Shown: positions 8,895 to 16,156 of the stretch, piece after piece
Numbering within the stretch: position 1 is the first letter of the stretch
How the letters are laid out: every line of letters starts with the position of its first letter
Source: B8-G4 sp033720735
GTDB lineage: Bacteria > Bacteroidota > Bacteroidia > Chitinophagales > Saprospiraceae
Assembly: GCA_033720735.1 (NCBI GenBank)
Contig: JAWWBX010000001.1
Location: forward strand, 1 to 53,980
DNA: 53,980 nucleotides
Direction of reading: 5' to 3'
The notes under the pieces: model-generated
The model's input: only the letters and a program-made list of their open reading frames with translations
The model's database searches: none
What the model was told of the DNA's origin: nothing
Position numbers and translations under genes: made by a program

Positions 8895-10280
8895 ATGGAA
8901 ATGCTCGACAATAAATATCAAGTTGAACTCGATTCGATCAAAGGGGCAATCCAAAGCTCGGATCTTCTCGTCACCTATCTGGAAACCGAGGAAGAGGAAG
9001 ATTACCAGGCCTTGCGCGAGGCCTTTGAACCTTCGATTGAGGCCTTGTATGAAAAGGTCGCTTCCGAGAATCCTCTCCAGCTCATCAGCCTCGAGGAAAA
9101 GCTGCTTGATCCGGGATTTGAAGGACTCTATGTGACCCGGATTCTCGGATACTCCGTCCTACGGGGGGAGATCGACGAGTTGTACCGCTACAAGCGCCCG
9201 CAGAATCACTTCAAAAAAGTCCTGCTCGCGATTTGTGCCTCACCAAACTTCGATCTCATCCAGATGCGCATCGGTCAGGGGGTGCAGATCGGCTTTGGTC
9301 TGAGCAGCAACATCTGGATCACCAACCTGATCGAACAGGTTGAAGGCAAGCGAGTCAAAGCATTTCTCGAGAGCCAGGTGCTGGACAAGTATCGCGAGGT
9401 CGAACATCGCCGTATCGCCTATGCCAGGTACCAAAACCAGTTTTCGATCAATTACCATTCGGCAGAGTTTCCCACTACGACTGGCGAGCTCAAGGTGCTC
9501 TTTTCCTCGCTCAAGCACTTCCTGATGCACCGTGCCGAGATCAAGGCCAACAATTCGAGCTTGCTGCCGAACCTTGTGGCCTTCCTCAACAACGAGCAGT
9601 TCAAGTACGGCAAGGAATATGTGCAGGTTTTGAGCCTGTTTGCCAACTTCTACGAGCCCGGCGAGCATGCCGGTTGGCTGCGTGACACATTCAATACCGC
9701 CCGCAATCAGTACGGGGCGTTCAACGATGACTACTTCGGCTTTCAGGAGGAGCTCCTCAACAGTGATCTGGAGGTGGATGCAGCAGCCGACACCAGGGTT
9801 TCCGCACTGGTCGACAAGTCGGTGGAAGACGACCTGGCGGCCTACTACCGCCTGATGGACGAGATCCATACGAAAGGCTATGTCCATGATGATGTCATCG
9901 AAGCGGTCCGCGCCTTTTACGACCAGCACGAAGGTCTCTCGACCATCAACGAATGTCTGCGCAGATCCATTCTCGGTCATTTCCGCAGGCTGCTGACCAA
10001 CCTTTCAGAGGAGGCGTACGCCGATTACTTTGAAATGAACAAGGTATTCGCGCTGTACATCCAGATCTTCAACAACCAGCAGTTTAATCAGGACGTCAAG
10101 AAGTACAGCCTCGAATATGTCGCAAAGCTTCTGAAACGCTACACCGACAAGCGTGGCAAGGACTACCAGGAAATCAAACGGTTTGTATCCCAAACCTTCC
10201 TGGACCTTGGCTTCATGAAAGAGAAAGAGATCGTGGAACTCTTCAAAACACGCCGCAAGAAACGCAAGACGACAGCCTGA
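8895..10280 (+). CDS. Conserved-looking helical protein, unknown function
   Basis: About 461 residues, soluble, without signal peptide or membrane segments. The composition is rich in Glu, Lys, Leu, Tyr and Phe, and almost the whole length looks alpha-helical, as in repeat scaffolds. There is an acidic patch near the N terminus (LETEEEEDYQAL) and a strongly basic end (FKTRRKKRKTTA). No catalytic or nucleotide-binding motif is visible. I do not recognise the family. The start at 8895 (MEMLDNKYQ) is preferred over the in-frame ATG at 8853, because the upstream 14 residues coincide with the hairpin region. It lies between rpsP and a membrane protein, so a housekeeping role is possible but unproven. 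Confidence 0.8.
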   Translation: MEMLDNKYQVELDSIKGAIQSSDLLVTYLETEEEEDYQALREAFEPSIEALYEKVASENPLQLISLEEKLLDPGFEGLYVTRILGYSVLRGEIDELYRYKRPQNHFKKVLLAICASPNFDLIQMRIGQGVQIGFGLSSNIWITNLIEQVEGKRVKAFLESQVLDKYREVEHRRIAYARYQNQFSINYHSAEFPTTTGELKVLFSSLKHFLMHRAEIKANNSSLLPNLVAFLNNEQFKYGKEYVQVLSLFANFYEPGEHAGWLRDTFNTARNQYGAFNDDYFGFQEELLNSDLEVDAAADTRVSALVDKSVEDDLAAYYRLMDEIHTKGYVHDDVIEAVRAFYDQHEGLSTINECLRRSILGHFRRLLTNLSEEAYADYFEMNKVFALYIQIFNNQQFNQDVKKYSLEYVAKLLKRYTDKRGKDYQEIKRFVSQTFLDLGFMKEKEIVELFKTRRKKRKTTA

Positions 10281-10387
10281 CCACACATGGCAGGGGCAGT
10301 GCGTGGCATTGACACTCTCGTCGAGGTGAAAGCCGGGCATGTCGAGAAATTTGTTCCGTGCACACGCTGTAGAAGTATCATGCCGTC

Positions 10388-11152
10388 ATGAGCACATTTT
10401 TCAGGGATTTCGGTGATGGACTTCGCGCCATGGGCCGGGCCATGGAAATTATCAGGGTCCGCCGTCTCTGGGGCTATGTTCTGTTGCCGGGTTTACTCAG
10501 TCTGGCATTTGGTGCGGGGATTGCGTTTCTGGCCTATTCTGTCTCCGGCAATCTCGCCGACGTGATCAGCCGCAGTTACCCCTGGGAGTTCGGTGCCGAT
10601 TTTGTGGGGAAGGCCGCCGCGGTGCTCAGCGCAGCTTTGATCATTGCCGGAGCACTGCTCATCTACAAGTACGTGATTCTCATCCTGGTGGCCCCCTTTA
10701 TGAGCCCGCTTTCTGAAAAAGTGGAGGCGTACCTGGAAGGCAAAGGAGAGCTCAATGTGCCTTTCAGCATTCCCCGGGCCATGCGCGAACTTGTTCGTGG
10801 TATTCGCGTGGGATTGCGCAATATCCTGCGTGAGATCCTGTTTACCATCGCCTTGCTGATTGCCGCCGGCATTCCGTTGGTTGGCCTGCTGAGTGGTGTG
10901 GCCATTTTTGTCGTACAGGCGTATTACGCCGGGTTTGGCAACATGGACTACACGCTGGAGCGCCATATGGGTGTGCGGGACTCGGTCGCGTTTGTGCGTG
11001 ATTACCGGGGCCTGGCAGTTGCCAACGGAACGGTATTTCTGTTGCTCCTCATGGTCCCCTTTGTCGGCCTCTTCCTGGCGCCGAGTCTGTGCACGGTGGC
11101 GGCCACCGTGGAGACGGTCGAACGACTCAAATTTGAGCGCAGTACTGCCTGA
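10388..11152 (+). CDS. EI24-domain (CysZ-like) membrane protein
   Basis: A 254-residue inner membrane protein with four or more hydrophobic stretches, at about residues 28-52, 78-108, 150-185 and 205-235. The pattern matches the EI24/CysZ family: an N-terminal FRDFGDGLRAMGRAMEIIR amphipathic part, LILVAPFMSPLSEKVEAYLEGK after the second membrane region, and YYAGFGNMDYTLERHMGVRDSVAFVRDYRG before the last. CysZ is a sulfate channel in Proteobacteria; for Bacteroidota members the substrate is not established. A cysH-type gene exists at 49.7 kb but is far away, so no link is claimed. It stands 107 bases from the previous gene and 84 from the next. Confidence 0.85.
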   Translation: MSTFFRDFGDGLRAMGRAMEIIRVRRLWGYVLLPGLLSLAFGAGIAFLAYSVSGNLADVISRSYPWEFGADFVGKAAAVLSAALIIAGALLIYKYVILILVAPFMSPLSEKVEAYLEGKGELNVPFSIPRAMRELVRGIRVGLRNILREILFTIALLIAAGIPLVGLLSGVAIFVVQAYYAGFGNMDYTLERHMGVRDSVAFVRDYRGLAVANGTVFLLLLMVPFVGLFLAPSLCTVAATVETVERLKFERSTA

Positions 11153-11236
11153 TCCGACCTGTGTCCGCTCTCCCGCGGAATAAGTACGTATAAATGTATC
11201 GTTTCATATGTGTTCTGAGTATCTTGCGTCAGGCAG

Positions 11237-12319
11237 ATGAGCAATCACATCCCGTACTACATTCTGATGTTGCTGGAGCTGGAAGGTCAGGTGCGCATTC
11301 CGGGGTTGGGCATACTCACCCGCTCGGTTGAGCCTGCCCGGATCGACCAACAGGCCAGCGTCATCCTGCCGCCGCGAGCTCATTCCAGAATGCAGGTCTC
11401 TGACACGGCTGAGGGCAGATTGTTGGAGAAGTTCATTGCGCATCACTCCGGACAACCTCTGCAGGATGTGCGGGATGCCTTGCATCACTTCAGCAGCGAC
11501 CTGCGCACGCGCACTGCAGAGGCCGGATCTGCCACCATTGCATCATTCGGATCCTTCAAGAGAGTAGAGGAAAGGGTGGTCTTTACCCCGGATACCTCCG
11601 CGCACAATGCGCGCTATGCCGGGCTCAAACCGGTCACCGTCTTACAGCAGCCCGTTACACCATCGGATGTCGATGAACCACGCGCGAAATCATTGGTGAC
11701 CAATGGGGAACCGACTCCGGGCGCACAGGCTGCGCTTGCTGAGCCGGCCATCGCCGCCCGCAGACGAGCGGTGCCACTCTTCGTTATTGTGCTCATCGCC
11801 CTGATGCTGGTCACGGCCATCTTCGCGTACCTGCAATACCAGGCCCGGCAGACGGCATTAGCCGAGCAGGCCAGGTTTAACCGCAGCCCTGTGTCCGAAC
11901 AAGTGATCACTGCCAGACCGCAAGAGGCGGAAGAGGCTCCCCAGGACGCTGACACTCAGGTAACACAACCGTCAGATCCCGGGCAGCCAGCAGTGCCTGA
12001 TACGGCCGTATCCGAAATGGACGAATCTGAAGTCGAGACTGATACACCGCTGGATTCCGCACAAGTCATGCCGGACAACGTGGTAGAGGAGTCAGTAGAC
12101 CACGACTGCGTGATCGTCGTCGGCGCGTTTGGCGAACAAGACAATGCCCGGCGGATGCTGGCCAGGCTCGAGCAACGATCGCTGGAAGCCACCTCCTTTG
12201 CCCGTGGCACGCTCACAGTGGTCGGTGTGAAAGCACCGTGCTCGGGTGTTGCACTGCGCGACCTGTTGAGCCAGATGCGCTCGGAGATAGAGCCTGGAGC
12301 CTGGATCCTCAACCGGTAG
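11237..12319 (+). CDS. CCDC81-type HU domain / SPOR domain membrane protein
   Basis: A 360-residue protein with three parts. Residues 1-130 contain a double HU-like region of the prokaryotic CCDC81 type (YILMLLELEGQVRIPGLGIL, then SFGSFKRV), a fold related to DNA-binding HU but here usually cytoplasmic and membrane-tethered. A single membrane helix follows at about 176-198 (VPLFVIVLIALMLVTAIFAYL). After an acidic Pro/Glu/Thr linker the C-terminal 75 residues form a SPOR domain (CVIVVGAFGEQDNARRMLARLE), which binds denuded peptidoglycan glycan at septa. The architecture suggests a bridge from the cytoplasm to septal cell wall. It leads a short operon: COG2509 starts 4 bases after its stop. Confidence 0.85.
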   Translation: MSNHIPYYILMLLELEGQVRIPGLGILTRSVEPARIDQQASVILPPRAHSRMQVSDTAEGRLLEKFIAHHSGQPLQDVRDALHHFSSDLRTRTAEAGSATIASFGSFKRVEERVVFTPDTSAHNARYAGLKPVTVLQQPVTPSDVDEPRAKSLVTNGEPTPGAQAALAEPAIAARRRAVPLFVIVLIALMLVTAIFAYLQYQARQTALAEQARFNRSPVSEQVITARPQEAEEAPQDADTQVTQPSDPGQPAVPDTAVSEMDESEVETDTPLDSAQVMPDNVVEESVDHDCVIVVGAFGEQDNARRMLARLEQRSLEATSFARGTLTVVGVKAPCSGVALRDLLSQMRSEIEPGAWILNR

Positions 12320-12323
12320 CGAA

Positions 12324-13904
12324 ATGAGTGATACTGTGGAAATCCGGATCGCTCCGGAAAACGCCCATCGTACTGATGCCGTAGTGGCTATGGCTCTTTC
12401 CCGCCGCGGGCTGACAGCACAGACCGGGAAAGCACGAATTGTACGTCGCTCCGTCGATGCACGCGGAAGCAAACCGGTCTATGTCTTCCGGGTGGAGGTA
12501 TGGCCGATCGATCAACCCGACCCAGAGCCCGTTGCTGATCAGGACTATCAGGATGTGCATCGAGCCCCACCGGTCCACATTGTAGGAGCTGGCCCAGCCG
12601 GATATATGGCGGCATTGACCCTGCTGAGAATTGGCCTGAGACCGGTCATCTTTGAGCGCGGCAAAGACGTCAGGGCACGACGGCGTGACCTCAGAGCGAT
12701 CCAGCAGTTTGGGCAGGTCAATCCCCACTCGAATTACTGCTTTGGCGAGGGAGGAGCCGGCACCTACTCCGATGGCAAGCTGTACACGCGGGCTACCAAG
12801 CGCGGGAATGTCCGCGCAGTCCTTCAAGCCCTGGTCGCGCACGGAGCAACCGACGATATCCTGATCGATGCGCATCCGCACATCGGTTCCAACAAGCTGC
12901 CCAAGATCATCGCCCGGATCCGGGCAACGATACTGGGTCACGGCGGGGAGATCCATTTCGGTGCCCACATGACGGATTTTGACATGCACGACGGCAAGAT
13001 CAGCGCCGTGGTGATCAACGGTTCGGACCGGCATGCAGTAGACCACTTGATCCTGGCGACCGGACATTCCGCGCGCGATGTGTATCAGTTGGTTGGGTCC
13101 AAGGGTCTGCTGCTGCATTTCAAGCCATTCGCCGTCGGCGTGCGCATCGAACACCCGCAACCGCTGATCGACAAGATCCAGTATGGCCGGCAACGGGGCG
13201 AACATCTGCCGGCCGCCAGCTATCGCCTGGCTTGCCAGGTCGACGGCCGGGGCGTGTTCTCGTTCTGCATGTGTCCCGGAGGACTGGTGGTTCCGGCGGC
13301 GACTGCCCCCGGTGAGATCGTACTCAACGGGATGTCGCTGTCGAGGCGCGACTCCCCGTTTGCGAACGCGGGGACGGTGGTCGCAATCGAGGCCCCGCAT
13401 GTGGCTGGCAGAGATGATACTGATGGGCAGGTGCCAGCACTGGCCGGCGTACAATTTCAGCAACGGATCGAGCAGGCATGTTTCGCGCTGGGTGATGGTT
13501 CGCAACGCGCTCCGGCCCAGCGGCTGATGGATTTTCTTGACGGAGTGCTCTCCTCAGATTTACCGGATTGCAGTTACATCCCGGGTATTTTCCCGGCAGA
13601 TGTGGCTTCTGTCTTTCCTGGGGAGCTCTCGCGTACCCTGAGAGAAGGTATTCAGGTTTTTGGTCAGCGTATGAAGGGTTATCTTACCAATGAAGCAGTC
13701 GTCATGGCAACCGAAAGCAGAACAAGCGCCCCGGTCCGCATCCCGCGAAATCTCGACACCCTCGAGCACCCGCAGCTGCGCGGCCTGTACCCCTGTGGTG
13801 AGGGAGCTGGTTTCGCCGGTGGCATAGTTTCTGCAGCACTCGACGGCATGCGTGTGGCGCAATCCGTCGGTCAGGCCATGGGCAAAGCACTGTCAGGCAC
13901 ATGA
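12324..13904 (+). CDS. FAD-dependent protein of the COG2509 type
   Basis: A 526-residue flavoprotein of unknown substrate. A small N-terminal domain (about residues 1-85) precedes the FAD-binding motif VGAGPAGYMAAL at about residues 91-102. The family signature NPHSNYCFGEGGAGTYSDGKLYTR is present, as is the C-terminal LRGLYPCGEGAGFAGGIVSAALDGMR segment that closes the flavin site. COG2509 proteins are widespread, usually stand-alone dehydrogenases whose physiological reaction has not been settled. Translation is probably coupled: the start lies 4 bases after the HU/SPOR gene, and its stop overlaps the DoxX start as ATGA. Confidence 0.9.
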   Translation: MSDTVEIRIAPENAHRTDAVVAMALSRRGLTAQTGKARIVRRSVDARGSKPVYVFRVEVWPIDQPDPEPVADQDYQDVHRAPPVHIVGAGPAGYMAALTLLRIGLRPVIFERGKDVRARRRDLRAIQQFGQVNPHSNYCFGEGGAGTYSDGKLYTRATKRGNVRAVLQALVAHGATDDILIDAHPHIGSNKLPKIIARIRATILGHGGEIHFGAHMTDFDMHDGKISAVVINGSDRHAVDHLILATGHSARDVYQLVGSKGLLLHFKPFAVGVRIEHPQPLIDKIQYGRQRGEHLPAASYRLACQVDGRGVFSFCMCPGGLVVPAATAPGEIVLNGMSLSRRDSPFANAGTVVAIEAPHVAGRDDTDGQVPALAGVQFQQRIEQACFALGDGSQRAPAQRLMDFLDGVLSSDLPDCSYIPGIFPADVASVFPGELSRTLREGIQVFGQRMKGYLTNEAVVMATESRTSAPVRIPRNLDTLEHPQLRGLYPCGEGAGFAGGIVSAALDGMRVAQSVGQAMGKALSGT

Positions 13905-14326
13905 AACACATCGCTGATCTCATAGCCCGGATACTCATCGCAGCCATCTTTTTGTACGAGGCGGTCGATTCAATCATTTTCTTTCGCGCAACGAAAGAAA
14001 CGATGACCTCGTACGGGATCGAGTGGAATCAGAACCTGCTCCTTATCGGAGCGATCATTCTACTCTTTCTGGGAGGCCTGCTGATCCTGCTGGGGTACAG
14101 AATGGGGCTGGGAGGGTTTCTGGTCCTGGCATACTGGATCCCGGTGACCTTTATTGTGCATGCATTCTGGACCTATCCGGCCGATGAAGTGCGGCTGGAA
14201 GCCATGATCTTTGCCAAGAATCTCGCTATTGTGGGCGGTGTCCTGATGCTGATGATCAAAGGAAGTGGTAAGTACAGCCTCAAGCGCCTGATGCCGGTGA
14301 CCCGTATCCCGAAAGGAGAAACGTAG
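13901..14326 (+). CDS. DoxX family membrane protein
   Basis: A 141-residue inner membrane protein with four hydrophobic helices and the DoxX layout: LIARILIAAIFLYEAVDSI at the N terminus, a second helix with LLLIGAIILLFLGGLLILLG, then LVLAYWIPVTFIVHAFW and a last helix after KNLAIVGG. DoxX proteins are linked in different bacteria to quinone-dependent thiosulfate oxidation or redox-stress complexes, but most are uncharacterised. The start overlaps the stop of the COG2509 gene by 4 bases (ATGA), which suggests the two are made together. The last gene of its operon; it converges with the K+ channel gene. Confidence 0.88.
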   Translation: MKHIADLIARILIAAIFLYEAVDSIIFFRATKETMTSYGIEWNQNLLLIGAIILLFLGGLLILLGYRMGLGGFLVLAYWIPVTFIVHAFWTYPADEVRLEAMIFAKNLAIVGGVLMLMIKGSGKYSLKRLMPVTRIPKGET

Positions 14327-14332
14327 GGCTGC

Positions 14333-15181
14333 CTACAAGTGGGCTCCACAAAACTTGCAGAAGTTGGCGTCATACTCGTGTCCCTCCTTGCCGCAGGAGT
14401 GGCAGGCGCGATTGACATGCGACTGGTCACCAGAAGAAGCGGCCTTGGGACCTTTCGAAAATTCGACTGTCACAATCCCCGTGGGCACGGCGATCACACT
14501 ATAACCGAGCATCATGACCAGCGCCGCCAGAAACTGGCCGAAATCCGTTACCGGCGAGATATCCCCATATCCAACTGTGGTCAAAGTGACGATGGCCCAG
14601 TAGATACTCCTGGGAATGCTGTCGAATTGCTCGTTCACGCCACCTTCGACCAGGTACATGATCGAGCCGATAATGACCACCATCAGCGTCACGAAAAGAA
14701 TGAAGACCGCAATCTTCGGGGCGCTGCGCCGCATGGCCAGCATGATGATGCGGCCCTGGCGCATATAATTGGCCAGCTTGAAGATCCGGAAGACACGGAT
14801 CAGTCGCAGCACGCGGATCACCAGCAGGCTTTGCGAACCCGCGAGAAAAATGCTGAGGTACGTGGGTAAAATTGCCAGGAGATCCACGATCCCAAAGAAG
14901 CTTGTCGCATATTTCCACGGCCTGAGCACGCAGTAGAGACGCAACAGGTATTCAACGGTAAAAAAGATGGTGAGGATCCATTCGATCGCCAGCAGCAGAT
15001 CATGGTAGCGCGCCCCGAAGTTGTTGGTCGTTTCGAGCATCACTACGATCACGCTGACCACGATCGCAATCAGGAGGGCGACGTCAAACATCTTGCCACC
15101 CGGCGTGTCGGCCTCGAAAATGATCTCGTACAGCCGCTCGCGGATGGGGTTGTCGTGTTTCTGCCTGTTGTCAACAATCAT
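14333..15181 (-). CDS. Voltage-gated-type potassium channel with C-terminal zinc ribbon
   Basis: A 282-residue six-helix cation channel of the Kv type. The voltage-sensor helix S4 has regularly spaced arginines (RVLRLIRVFRIFK, about residues 120-133), and the pore loop carries the K+ selectivity filter TLTTVGYGD at about residues 198-206. After S6 there is a short linker and then an unusual ending, CHSCGKEGHEYDANFCKFCGAHL in outline: two CxxC pairs 11 residues apart, a zinc ribbon. It would form tetramers in the inner membrane. The ribbon may sense metal or redox state or assist assembly; that is inference. It is transcribed away from the DoxX operon and has no clear partner. Confidence 0.92.
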   Translation of the reverse strand: MIVDNRQKHDNPIRERLYEIIFEADTPGGKMFDVALLIAIVVSVIVVMLETTNNFGARYHDLLLAIEWILTIFFTVEYLLRLYCVLRPWKYATSFFGIVDLLAILPTYLSIFLAGSQSLLVIRVLRLIRVFRIFKLANYMRQGRIIMLAMRRSAPKIAVFILFVTLMVVIIGSIMYLVEGGVNEQFDSIPRSIYWAIVTLTTVGYGDISPVTDFGQFLAALVMMLGYSVIAVPTGIVTVEFSKGPKAASSGDQSHVNRACHSCGKEGHEYDANFCKFCGAHL

Positions 15182-15272
15182 GACTGGCCTCGTGTCATGG
15201 ACACCAATGTAGTGAATGTATTGGCAATTTTACTAATACGTATCGTGGGCTGACAGGATCGCGCCGGCTGGC

Positions 15273-15689
15273 TCAGACAAAGTCGGAGTCTTTGCGTCTG
15301 CGGGGCACGCGGCGCAGTTCGAAGCGTTCGTCAGGGGGGTCGAGATATTTGGAAGACGGTGAGATGGTCTCTACCTCGTCACGCGCCGAGCCGTCATATA
15401 GATGATCGACGCGGTCCAGGCGCTCGAGCTCCCGCTCGATCATGCGGGCTTCCCAGTCGGGGCCCATCCATGGCAAGCCAAAGACACCGATGGCGTGAAA
15501 CGCCACAACAACGCCCCAGCTGACGATCGGATAGATCGCCCAGAATTCGTGTGGATCCGTCCACAGATTCATTACGATAAAGAAGACCCCGAAGATCATC
15601 CATGACGTAAAGTGACTGTAGAAACCCTTGACGCGCCGGACCCGGCGCCGGGCAATTTTCATTTTCCAGTCTTCCATTTGATCGGACAT
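15273..15689 (-). CDS. 2TM-domain membrane protein
   Basis: A 138-residue protein with a basic N terminus (KIARRRVRRVKGFYSHF), two hydrophobic helices at about residues 28-45 and 52-70 separated by LWTDPHEFWAIYP, and a long hydrophilic tail. This is the arrangement of the 2TM domain found in many Bacteroidota proteins, often attached to histidine kinases of the LytS type or standing alone as here. Its biochemical role is unknown. The tail after residue 75 is charged, ends RRVPRRRKDSDFV, and is less conserved-looking. It stands alone between the channel and the acylase pair. Confidence 0.82.
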   Translation of the reverse strand: MSDQMEDWKMKIARRRVRRVKGFYSHFTSWMIFGVFFIVMNLWTDPHEFWAIYPIVSWGVVVAFHAIGVFGLPWMGPDWEARMIERELERLDRVDHLYDGSARDEVETISPSSKYLDPPDERFELRRVPRRRKDSDFV

Positions 15690-15796
15690 AAATATTCAAA
15701 GGTGAGATACGTACAAGACCCGATTCACGACGACAATTTTCGAAAGAAGGACGGATTTATCGGATCAATACGATATGTCGCCGGTCGTAGGACGAA

Positions 15797-16156
15797 CTAA
15801 GGGCTACGGCGCTTGCGCACCTCGTTGCCCGCGTACGCGCCAGTGAGCCCAGCCAGGCCGCCCACCAGCCCGCCGATCAGCGCGGTCACCAGGATCAGCA
15901 GGACGGGTGAAAGGCCCCCGAGCAAGGTGCCAATCCGTTGGGAAAGGATGCTGTGGTTCTGGCTGTCGATCCAACCCGCCATGACCGCCCAGGCCACGAA
16001 AATGCCCGACAATCCAACCACGAATCCGGCGGCGGGTTTGAGGCGCGCAAGCAATACGGCGACAAATGGTATCAATGCCACGATCCACCATGGACCATAC
16101 CCTGAAAGCAGGATGGTAAGGACGCAGATGGCCAGGAGCGTCACGAGCGGTTTCAT
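15797..16156 (-). CDS. Small membrane protein coupled to penicillin acylase gene
   Basis: A 119-residue, very hydrophobic protein with about four helices and a short basic end (GNEVRKRRSP). The first 20 residues could be a membrane anchor, and a Gly-rich helix near residues 85-108 (LIGGLVGGLAGLTGAYAG) resembles a helix-packing motif. I do not recognise a named family. The start overlaps the stop of the penicillin acylase gene by 4 bases (ATGA at 16153-16156), so it is translated from the same message and probably serves the same process. Confidence 0.75.
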   Translation of the reverse strand: MKPLVTLLAICVLTILLSGYGPWWIVALIPFVAVLLARLKPAAGFVVGLSGIFVAWAVMAGWIDSQNHSILSQRIGTLLGGLSPVLLILVTALIGGLVGGLAGLTGAYAGNEVRKRRSP

